Part shown: in pieces, positions 24,433-30,971 of the stretch
Layout of the letters: each line of letters starts with the position of its first letter
How positions within the stretch are numbered: the first letter of the stretch is position 1
Assembly: GCF_030811555.1 (NCBI RefSeq)
Contig: NZ_JAUSQZ010000001.1
Coordinates: 5,949,241 to 6,013,240 of the forward strand
DNA: 64,000 nt
From: Kineosporia succinea
Lineage (GTDB): Bacteria > Actinomycetota > Actinomycetes > Actinomycetales > Kineosporiaceae
Direction: 5' to 3'
The notes under the pieces: generated by a model
Told to the model about the DNA's origin: nothing
Database searches by the model: none
What the model saw: the letters and a program-made list of their open reading frames with translations, nothing else
Position numbers and translations under genes: made by a program

Positions 24433-25364
24433 GCCGGACCTCCCACCGCGCGCGTGTTGTCGACCGCCATGACGCGCACCTCGTCCTCACTGAACCCGTT
24501 CTCCAGCAGGCGATCGGCCATCAGGGCCAGACCGTCCTCCACCGGCGGGTTGAACGGCTGCCCCAGGTCGCTGGACAGGATCGAGTGCTCGGGCCCGACC
24601 TGGCGGATGTGCTGGAACATCAGGTCCCAGCTGATCTTCCCGCTGTACGGGGTGGTGAAGCAGCGCTCCATCAGCGCGCCGTACCGGGTCAGCTGACGCT
24701 GCGCCCGCACCGGCACCCGCTGGGACGTGAACTCCGGGTGCGTCACCACGATCCGGCGCACTCCGGCCTCGTGCGCCGCGCGGACGGTGGCCACGATCTC
24801 GGGGCCGGACAGGTGCCCGGTCGCCAGCACCATGTCGTACTTCGCGACGACCCGCAGCACCTGCCGGACGGCGGGAAGCACGTCCCCGCCGGTGTTCACG
24901 ACGTCGATGGCCGGGGCCGTGACGCCCTCCTCGGCCAGCTCGGCCTGGAGTTGCGCCCACATCGGCGGGGCCACGCCCCCGGGGGCCTCGGCCTGGGTCT
25001 CGCGCTGGTTGCGGCAGTCGACCGTCGGCATCCACACCACGCGGGCACCACTGCGGCCGGCCAGCTCGACCGCGACCGGATTCAGGCCCCCGACCGCGGC
25101 ATTCAGGGTCAGGGCGCCCAGGACGTCGACACCGGGGACGGTGTTGCGCACCACCTCGGCCCGCTCACCGGTGGGCACGTAGTGCGACTTCAGCACGAAG
25201 CCGGCCAGACCGACCTCCCGGAAGCGGCGGGCCAGGGTGACGTCGTCGATGCGGCGGCGGATGACGTCGGGGGCGACGTGGACGTGGGTGTCGTAGGCGC
25301 CGGTGACGAGTTCACGGGCGCGGTCGGTGGGAAGGGGATGGACGACCTTCTCGGGATCGGTCAC
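24429..25364 (-). CDS. DUF6282-type amidohydrolase-fold protein
   Basis: A 311-residue TIM-barrel metallo-hydrolase candidate starting at a GTG (MTDPEKVVHPL). YDTHVHVAPDVIRRRIDD gives the HxH metal pair; VLKSHYVPT, VVNTGGDVL, DMVLATGHLSGPE, RIVVTHPEF and ILSSDLGQPFNP supply further His and Asp positions at strand ends. The family (DUF6282) has no settled function. As first gene of the operon with GalB-type hydratase and CHA aldolase it may act one step earlier, for example on a lactone such as 2-pyrone-4,6-dicarboxylate, the job done by the amidohydrolase LigI elsewhere. That role is inference. Confidence 0.75.
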   Translation of the reverse strand: MTDPEKVVHPLPTDRARELVTGAYDTHVHVAPDVIRRRIDDVTLARRFREVGLAGFVLKSHYVPTGERAEVVRNTVPGVDVLGALTLNAAVGGLNPVAVELAGRSGARVVWMPTVDCRNQRETQAEAPGGVAPPMWAQLQAELAEEGVTAPAIDVVNTGGDVLPAVRQVLRVVAKYDMVLATGHLSGPEIVATVRAAHEAGVRRIVVTHPEFTSQRVPVRAQRQLTRYGALMERCFTTPYSGKISWDLMFQHIRQVGPEHSILSSDLGQPFNPPVEDGLALMADRLLENGFSEDEVRVMAVDNTRAVGGPA

Positions 25365-25485
25365 GGGGGAGGACCTTTCGACGGTGACGGGGTTGCGTGC
25401 TGCGCTCGCGCCGAGCCGGCCCGGCGCACGGTGTCCCCGCCGGGGGGACAGGTGGCGGCGTAGGGCCGCCCCGGCCGCGCCGGCA

Positions 25486-25523
25486 TATGTATGTCGCCTC
25501 CCAATCGTCGACAACATTGTCAA
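25486..25523 (-). promoter_or_regulatory. Promoter and operator of the amidohydrolase-galB-aldolase operon
   Basis: On the minus strand TTGTCG (25514-25509) and TACATA (25491-25486) are 17 bp apart. The -35 sits inside TTGACAATGTTGTCGA (minus strand of 25508-25523), an inverted repeat with 6 of 7 arm positions matching, of the kind bound by GntR/FadR regulators. The leader would be about 115 nt. No regulator gene is adjacent. Confidence 0.5.
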
Positions 25524-25922
25524 CAATTCTGAGCATGACCCAGCGCCCCCGGCCGGCGCAAGGGGGTGGGCATCGGTGATCGGCAGACGCGCTCCGGGGC
25601 GGGACGCAGCGCCGTCGAGAGACGTTGTCCACCGGACGACGACGGGCCGCGAATCCCGTGCCCGACCCCACCACCGATGCCCTGCTGCACCGCATGACCG
25701 CCACCGGGCGCTCGCTCCGGCGACGAGAGTCCCTGCAACGGAGGGCGTTCCACCGTCGAGAGCTCGGTCGTCATCCGTCGGCCCCGCGACAACCCCGAGG
25801 ACGGCCTGCTCGTGACCTGGCCGGTGATCACCGACGACAGCGCCCCGACGATCGACGTCCCCACGGTCGAGCCGGTGGCCGAGGATCGAACCCGGGTGCG
25901 GTCCTGTGCCGTGGAGGGGGGT
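25524..25922. other. Gap without convincing gene
   Basis: Between the operator above and the DM9-protein start I find no open frame with normal actinomycete codon bias plus a ribosome site. The frame of the DM9 gene stays open back to a GTG at 25812, so a longer N-terminus of 37 residues is possible, but it has no recognisable domain. Confidence 0.4.
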
Positions 25923-27476
25923 ATGACCTTGACTCCGCTCTTTGCCGATTTCACCACCCGCGCCGCGCGCACCCAGAACGCGGAGGTCGGGATGTCGCGG
26001 GCCGCGACGGTGGGCGGACACTGCCAGGTCGGGGCGGGCGGCGTGGTCCGGCTGGGTTTCGCCGGGGCCGCGCAGGACGACGAGCTGACCCTGAAGGTGC
26101 GGGTCCTGGTGTCGAAACTGGGCGCGCAGGTGGGGGTCGCGCCGCTCACGGTGCTGGTGAACGGGCACGTCGTGGCCGACCGGCTGCGTGTTCCGGGCGG
26201 CGGCGACCTGCCGCAGACCCTGACGTTCGCGGTGCCCGGCTTCTGTCTGCAGGGAGCGGGGAACGTGCTGGAGATCCGCTCGGGGGCGGACGCCACCTCG
26301 ATGCTGTGGCTCTACCAGGTGCTGCTGGAGTCGGTGTGGGACCGGGACGCGGCCGAGAACGCCCTGCGGGCCCTGGACGCGGGAGAGCCGGCGCTGACGT
26401 ACGAGACGCGGCTGGGTGAGGACGGGGGCCGGTGGCAGCCGGGTCCCTCGCTGCGGTTGCGGGTCGAACAGGGTGGGCGGGCCGTGCTGCCGTCGGACCT
26501 GTCCTGGCGAGGGCAGGACGGATGCGAGGGATCGGCCGTCTTCACCGCGGAGCTGGACGGGTTCCTGGGGGCCTACCGGCAGGCGGACGGGAGCTGGTCG
26601 CAGTGGCGCGGTGACCTCATCGAGCGCGCGGACGCGTTCGAGGCGCCGGGAGAACGCTTCGTCACCGAGGTGAACTGGGGGCACCAATGGCACGACGCGG
26701 GTGAGCTGGACCTGTTCCTCGAGGTCGGCGAGCAGCGGACGGAGCGGGCCGGGTGGCGCGATCCGTCGGGGCGCTCGGTGGTGGTCGCGCTGACGGACGA
26801 CGGGCTCACGTTCACCGGTCACGCCCAGAATCCGCACGAGGGGGCGCTGGGATATCGAGGACGACTCATCACCTCCGGGACGGAGGGGGAGGATCCCGAG
26901 GACCTGGATGACGACGAGGACGCCGCCCCGCCGGCCGGGTACCGCTGGCTGGCCGCGACCGGCGGGGACGTGCCCGAGGGGGCGCACCCGCACGGGCGGG
27001 ACGAGTCGGGCAGCCCGGTCTGGGTCGCCCGGGTCAGCGCGTTCGGGGGTGTGCACCCGGCCATGGCCGGGCCCCAGTTCGGCGGCGCCGTGGTCGCCTT
27101 CGGCGGCTCGGCCCACACCATCGAGGACTACGAGATCCTCATGGACGAGGGCATCTGGGTGCGTGACCAGGACGGCGAGGTGCCCGACGACCGGGCCGTC
27201 GTCGTCGGGCGCGAGCGCGGCGGCGAGCGCCTGTACGCGGCGCGCACCGAACTGGTCCGGGCAAACGGTGTGCGGGTGCGGCTGCCGGGCAAGCTCCGCC
27301 CGGAGTTCGGGGGCGTGAACGTGGCCGTCGACGGCGGTGAGCGTGTCTCGCCGCGGTACGAGGTGCTGGTGCATCCCGGGGTGCAGGGCCCCTTCGGGGC
27401 GGGCCGGGCGACGGCTTGCGCCCGGTCCGTGGCGCCGGAACCGGCGGATGTGCGAAGGAGTCCGACAATCTGCTAG
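25923..27476 (+). CDS. Protein with two C-terminal DM9 (DUF3421) repeats
   Basis: A 517-residue protein with GGAGGGG just before the ATG. Residues 340-407 (GYRWLAATGGDVPEGA, VWVARVSAFGGVHPA, VVAFGGSAHTIEDYEILM) and 411-484 (IWVRDQDGEVPDD, LYAARTEL, LPGKLRPEFGG, RYEVLVHP) each follow the DM9 pattern: a W-x-P-x-G start, a GR/YxAR strand, a PGK turn and a final YE-hydrophobic-L strand. DM9 proteins are known mainly in insects and molluscs, where one binds mannose. Residues 1-140 form a beta-sandwich-like region and 165-300 a second unknown domain with a Trp-rich NWGHQWHDAG. An acidic linker (residues 321-335) separates them. No signal peptide. It stands alone before tRNA-Gly. I infer a lectin-like binding protein. 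Confidence 0.75.
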   Translation: MTLTPLFADFTTRAARTQNAEVGMSRAATVGGHCQVGAGGVVRLGFAGAAQDDELTLKVRVLVSKLGAQVGVAPLTVLVNGHVVADRLRVPGGGDLPQTLTFAVPGFCLQGAGNVLEIRSGADATSMLWLYQVLLESVWDRDAAENALRALDAGEPALTYETRLGEDGGRWQPGPSLRLRVEQGGRAVLPSDLSWRGQDGCEGSAVFTAELDGFLGAYRQADGSWSQWRGDLIERADAFEAPGERFVTEVNWGHQWHDAGELDLFLEVGEQRTERAGWRDPSGRSVVVALTDDGLTFTGHAQNPHEGALGYRGRLITSGTEGEDPEDLDDDEDAAPPAGYRWLAATGGDVPEGAHPHGRDESGSPVWVARVSAFGGVHPAMAGPQFGGAVVAFGGSAHTIEDYEILMDEGIWVRDQDGEVPDDRAVVVGRERGGERLYAARTELVRANGVRVRLPGKLRPEFGGVNVAVDGGERVSPRYEVLVHPGVQGPFGAGRATACARSVAPEPADVRRSPTIC

Positions 27477-27531
27477 ATTTCAGAACACCGAAGGACAGGG
27501 AGAATTCACCCGCCCGGTCCGGCAGGTGCAA

Positions 27532-27604
27532 GCGGATGTAGCTCAGTTGGTAGAGCGCCACCCTTCCAGGGTGTTGGTCGCGTGTTCGATCCTCGCCATC
27601 CGCT
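27532..27604 (+). tRNA. tRNA-Gly (anticodon UCC)
   Basis: Seventy-three bases fold as a cloverleaf: acceptor GCGGATG/CATCCGC (7 bp), D-arm GCTC/GAGC, anticodon arm CCACC-CTTCCAG-GGTGT with TCC at 27566-27568, variable loop TGGTC, T-arm GCGTG-TTCGATC-CTCGC, and discriminator U. Gly identity bases C35, C36 and U73 are present. CCA is not encoded. There is one mismatch in the anticodon stem (C-U at its base) and one U-U in the T-stem, unusual for a housekeeping tRNA. A strong terminator follows. Confidence 0.9.
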
Positions 27605-27613
27605 CAGAACGAA

Positions 27614-27647
27614 GAAGGCCCGAAGCCCCGCGCTTCGGGCCTTCTTT
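27614..27647 (+). terminator. Rho-independent terminator of tRNA-Gly
   Basis: GAAGGCCCGAAG and its exact 12-nt complement flank a 7-nt loop, followed by TTT. It begins 10 nt after the tRNA. Confidence 0.9.
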
Positions 27648-27757
27648 CGTCGATGGCCCGGCCTCGTCGGGGTGTGGGTGAGGCCGGCCAGGTTGACCTT
27701 CGGTGCGTCCCGGCGGACCTGCCCGCGAGTGGTGGTGGGCGCCACGTTTCCGAGTTG

Positions 27758-27777
27758 AGTTTCAAACTTGCTATATG
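27758..27777 (+). promoter_or_regulatory. PadR operon promoter with inverted repeat
   Basis: AGTTT-C-AAACT at 27758-27768 is immediately followed by TATATG (27772-27777), a plausible -10 lying 15 nt before the GTG. The AT-rich element stands out in GC-rich DNA and may be the autoregulatory site. Confidence 0.4.
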
Positions 27778-27791
27778 TCAATTTGGCGCTC

Positions 27792-28115
27792 GTGAAGGTC
27801 ACGAAGAAGCTGACCGCGGTCGCCCTGGTCATGATGGAGCAGCCGGGGGGCCGCTACTGGGCCTACGACCTGGCGCGGCGGGCTCACGTCAGCCTGGCCG
27901 CTCTGTACCCGATGCTGACCCGGATGCTCGACGAAGGATGGGTCGAGGACCACTGGCAGCCCGATGTGGAGGGGCGGGGTCGTCCGGCCCGGCGCATGTA
28001 CACCCTCACCGAGCAGGGGCGTTCGGAGCTCGGTGGGATTGCCGCCCAGGCTCCGGCGACGCTGCGTGGGCGCGCTCTCGGCACCGCGCACGGGAGAGGT
28101 CTGGCGGGCGCATGA
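27792..28115 (+). CDS. PadR family transcriptional regulator (short)
   Basis: A 107-residue single-domain PadR protein from a GTG (MKVTKKLTAVALVMMEQPGG). The winged helix is complete: YWAYDLARRAHVSLAALYPM, LTRMLDEGWVEDHW, then PARRMYTLTEQGRSELGG. There is no C-terminal dimer domain, as in the subfamily-2 PadR group. A TTG at 27768 would overlap the -10. Its stop overlaps the next start (ATGA), so it leads an operon with two membrane proteins of a shared family, which it probably controls. Confidence 0.8.
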   Translation: MKVTKKLTAVALVMMEQPGGRYWAYDLARRAHVSLAALYPMLTRMLDEGWVEDHWQPDVEGRGRPARRMYTLTEQGRSELGGIAAQAPATLRGRALGTAHGRGLAGA

Positions 28116-28846
28116 CCACGATCCTGGACGCGCTGCTCGATGCCCGCACGCCCGGGGTGCTGGTGGTGGTCTTCGGCCTGGTTCCCGGTGCTGTCGTCCG
28201 TGTCCTCAATGTCTGCTGGCCGGCCGGTGACGCGCGCAGGGCCGAGAATCTCGGCGCGCTGGCCTATCTGCCCCGGTGGAGACGCCCGCTGTACGCCCTG
28301 GCTCTCGTCGTGCCGGCTCTGAGCGACGGGCTCCCGCGCCGGACCCCGCCGGGGAGCCGGGCGCGGCGGGTCGTGGCGCGGGCGGGCTGGGTCTGGCGCT
28401 GGGCCTGGCGCTGGATCGTGGCACCGCTCTGGACGACGGTGGCGGCCACCTTCTTCCTCTTTCCCTTCGCCTGTTACATCGCGGCCTGGATCCAGCTGAG
28501 GTTTCACCACACGCCCTGGGCGTTGTACTGGGCCATGGCCGAGTTGCTGTTCCCCGGGGAGTCCTCGTTGAGCGCTCTGCGGTCCCCGGCGGTGATCGGG
28601 TGCGTCGTTCTGGCGGTGCTGGTCCGGAGGTTCTGTCCGGTCGTCACCTGGTCGCTGTCAGCGACTCTGGTCGTGACGCTGTACGTGTGGCTTGTCGGGT
28701 ACGACGGTCCGCTGGGGCTGACGGCGGGCATCGGGGCGTCCCTGATGCTCGTGAACGTCGTGGTCGCCGTCGCCTGTGTGGTGCGCCGTGCTCCTGTGGT
28801 CCGACCTGTTGTCGGCGCTTCACCGCTCGAGGCGAGAATGACATGA
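28112..28846 (+). CDS. Multi-pass membrane protein of unknown family
   Basis: A 244-residue integral membrane protein. After VLVVVFGLVPGAVVRVLNVC comes a conserved WPAGDARRAENLGALAYLPR stretch and WRRPLYALALVVPALSDGL; further helices lie at about residues 110-130 (LWTTVAATFFLFPFACYIAA), 165-180 and 195-230. The first 80 residues are closely mirrored by the next gene, so the pair arose by duplication. ATGA overlaps couple it to both neighbours. I do not recognise the family; control by a PadR repressor hints at a role in stress or drug response. Confidence 0.7.
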   Translation: MTTILDALLDARTPGVLVVVFGLVPGAVVRVLNVCWPAGDARRAENLGALAYLPRWRRPLYALALVVPALSDGLPRRTPPGSRARRVVARAGWVWRWAWRWIVAPLWTTVAATFFLFPFACYIAAWIQLRFHHTPWALYWAMAELLFPGESSLSALRSPAVIGCVVLAVLVRRFCPVVTWSLSATLVVTLYVWLVGYDGPLGLTAGIGASLMLVNVVVAVACVVRRAPVVRPVVGASPLEARMT

Positions 28847-29226
28847 CGGCGCTGCTGGAGGCGCTGTGCGACCCGTGGACGTACGGGTTGTTCCTGGTCG
28901 TCTTCGGTGTGGCTCCGGGGCACGGGGTCAGGATCCTCAACCTGTGCTGGCCGGCGAATGACCCGCGGCGCCGCGAAAACCTGGCCACGCTGGGCTATCT
29001 CACGGTGTGGCGGCGGCCTCTGTATGTGGCCGAGCTGATCGCCCCGGCCCTCTGGGAGGGGCTTGCGGCCCGGCGGCGGGCGCGCCGGAACGGTCATCCC
29101 GCACACGCGACCGGCTTTCCTGACCGTCGTGGTGGCCCACCGGGGGTTCGGCGGTGCGGGCTTGCTGGAGGCGGTACTGGCCGGGGGCGATCTGGAACGT
29201 CCGGCGGAACGCGGCCGAGAAGCTGA
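28843..29226 (+). CDS. Truncated paralogue of the preceding membrane protein
   Basis: A 127-residue frame whose first 75 residues repeat the upstream protein (LFLVVFGVAPGHGVRILNLC, WPANDPRRRENLATLGYLTV, WRRPLYVAELIAPALWEGL). After that the similarity stops and the remaining 50 residues are Gly/Arg-rich, low in hydrophobicity and run through the antisense of the AraC gene for 227 bp. The 244-residue partner length and the abrupt change suggest that the 3' part was lost, leaving a remnant or a shortened protein. The start overlaps the previous stop (ATGA). Confidence 0.55.
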   Translation: MTALLEALCDPWTYGLFLVVFGVAPGHGVRILNLCWPANDPRRRENLATLGYLTVWRRPLYVAELIAPALWEGLAARRRARRNGHPAHATGFPDRRGGPPGVRRCGLAGGGTGRGRSGTSGGTRPRS

Positions 29227-30019
29227 ACTCCGAGGAGTACCCGAGCTGGCGGGCGATGGCGGCCAGGGGCAGGTCGGTGTGTCTCAGCAGGTGACCGGCG
29301 TGCTCGAGGCGCCGGCGCAGGAGGTAGCGGCGCGGGGTCTCATGGGTGAGGGCCGCGAAGCGGCGGGTGAAGGTGGTGCGGGACAGGCCCGCCCGGTCGC
29401 ACAGGTCCTGCACGGTCCACGGCCGCGAGGGGTCTTCCTGCACCGCTCGCAGCGCCGCCAGGATCTGCGGGTCGGGCGCCGGCTCGAGGTGCTCGCGCCA
29501 GGCCCTCAGCAGGTGCACCAGCAGGAGGTCGACGATGGCGGCGAGGGCGATGTCGCTGCCCTCGCCGTCGTCGGCGGCGTGCTCCTCGAGCAGACCGGCG
29601 AGGTGACCCAGCATCGGGCCGGCCGCCGCGTCGTCCGTGTTCACCGTGAGGACCTCGGGCAGGCCGTCGAACCAGGCGGAGACCTGGCCGTGGTCGAGGT
29701 GGTAGCAGCAGGAGACGAACTCGGTGTCGAAGGGGCCGGTGACGGGTGCCGGGCGCTCGCTCGACAGGTCGCCGAAGGGCAGCGGGGCGTCGCTGAAGCC
29801 GTGGCGCCCGCCGTGCGGGACGAAGACGACGTCGCCGGCGCGGGTGCGGAACGGCTGCCCGTGCTCGTGCACGAAGTACGGTGCCCCGCGCCGCACGATG
29901 TGCAGGCCGGAACCGTTGACGGCGGGGAAGCGGCTCGACCAGGACCCGGTGTGGCGGTGGCGCGAGCCCACGGCCCGGCCCGCCCGGGTGCCGGCGACGG
30001 CGTCGCTGATCAGGTCCAC
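29000..30019 (-). CDS. AraC family regulator with cupin N-terminal domain
   Basis: A 339-residue regulator starting at a GTG (MDLISDAVAGTRAGRA). Residues 1-170 are the cupin_6-type sensor (GSGLHIVRRGAPYFVHEHGQ, AGDVVFVPHGGRHGFSD); residues about 195-295 carry the paired HTHs (WTVQDLCDRAGLSRTTFTRR, HETPRRYLLRRRLEHAGHLL, ARQLGYSSEFSFSAAFRRTF, APGQYR). A tail of about 45 low-complexity residues after the domain overlaps the truncated membrane gene and may be an artefact of a lost stop. It is divergent from an alpha/beta hydrolase 95 bp away, its probable target. Confidence 0.85.
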   Translation of the reverse strand: MDLISDAVAGTRAGRAVGSRHRHTGSWSSRFPAVNGSGLHIVRRGAPYFVHEHGQPFRTRAGDVVFVPHGGRHGFSDAPLPFGDLSSERPAPVTGPFDTEFVSCCYHLDHGQVSAWFDGLPEVLTVNTDDAAAGPMLGHLAGLLEEHAADDGEGSDIALAAIVDLLLVHLLRAWREHLEPAPDPQILAALRAVQEDPSRPWTVQDLCDRAGLSRTTFTRRFAALTHETPRRYLLRRRLEHAGHLLRHTDLPLAAIARQLGYSSEFSFSAAFRRTFQIAPGQYRLQQARTAEPPVGHHDGQESRSRVRDDRSGAPAAGPQAPPRGPGRSARPHTEAAATP

Positions 30020-30113
30020 GCGGGTGATCGTACGGGTGGGGCCGGACAAACTCGTATGCGGTGCGCCGAGTGCAGCATGGCCGGGCACGCGCGCGGTTGC
30101 TTGGCTGGACGCC

Positions 30114-30971
30114 GTGTCAACCGCATCGCTCAGCACCCATGACTTCACCGCCGACGGCGTCCGCCTGACCTACCACCGGGCCGGCCGGGGGCCGGTCTGC
30201 GTCGCCCACCCCGGCGGACCCGGCCTGGACTGGTCGTACCTGCGCTCGGCCGAGCTCGAGCAGCACTACACCGTGATCTACCCCGAGCCGGTCGGCACCG
30301 GCCGCTCCGGGCGCCCGGACGATCCGGCCGGCTACCGCCTCGAGACCTACGTGCGCTTCCTGGCCGCCCTCGTCGAGCACCTGGGCGAGCCGAAGGTGTT
30401 CCTGCTCGGGCACTCCTACGGCGGGTTCGTGGTGCAGACCTACGCGCTCGCCCGTCCGGAGCGGGTCGCCGGGCTGATCCTGTACTCGACCTCGCCGTAC
30501 GCCGGGCCCGAGTTCTGGCAGGCCGCCGCGGCCGGGGTGGGCGCCTATCCGCAGCGTCACCCCGGCATCGCCGAGGCCGAGGCCGCCCCGGCCGCCTTCC
30601 GGCGGGCGCAGGCGGCCGATGACGACGAGAGCATCAGCCGCGAGTTCGCCGCCGCGTCGCCCATCTACTTCGCCGACTTCTGGTCGCGTCAGGCCGAGTT
30701 CGAGCCGTTCCGCGCCGGCATCAGGATGTACCGGGAGCCGGCGGTGGCCCCCGACCCCGGCGTCTTCGACGTCCGCTCCCGGCTGGGGGAGATCCACGCG
30801 CCCACCGTCGTCATCGTCGGGGCGCAGGACTTCATCGCCGGCCCGGCCTGGGGTGCGCCGCTGGGTGCGGGCATTCCCGGCGCGCAGACCGTGACGCTCG
30901 AGCAGGCTGGGCATTTCGCTCACGTCGAGCAGCCGGCCGACTTCGCCCGGGCGGTCGCGCTGATCCGGTGA
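30114..30971 (+). CDS. Alpha/beta hydrolase (proline iminopeptidase-like)
   Basis: A 285-residue alpha/beta hydrolase from a GTG. HPGGPGLDWSYL is the oxyanion loop of the proline-iminopeptidase group (HGGPG), GHSYGGFVVQTYAL carries the nucleophile Ser, VGAQDFIAG the acid and AGHFAHVEQ the His. A cap domain fills the middle. Divergence from a cupin-AraC regulator suggests induction by a small molecule. True aminopeptidase activity is only one possibility; esterase or lactonase activity is equally likely. Confidence 0.85.
   Translation: MSTASLSTHDFTADGVRLTYHRAGRGPVCVAHPGGPGLDWSYLRSAELEQHYTVIYPEPVGTGRSGRPDDPAGYRLETYVRFLAALVEHLGEPKVFLLGHSYGGFVVQTYALARPERVAGLILYSTSPYAGPEFWQAAAAGVGAYPQRHPGIAEAEAAPAAFRRAQAADDDESISREFAAASPIYFADFWSRQAEFEPFRAGIRMYREPAVAPDPGVFDVRSRLGEIHAPTVVIVGAQDFIAGPAWGAPLGAGIPGAQTVTLEQAGHFAHVEQPADFARAVALIR

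Noticed and set aside
24429-27374. Very long minus-strand open frame continuing upstream of the DUF6282 amidohydrolase
   Set aside because: Only the part below 25364 has protein-like composition and motifs; the upstream part is antisense to the DM9 gene and crosses its own promoter.
27532-27604. Integrated element using tRNA-Gly as attachment site
   Set aside because: No integrase gene and no second copy of the tRNA 3' end were found in the window.
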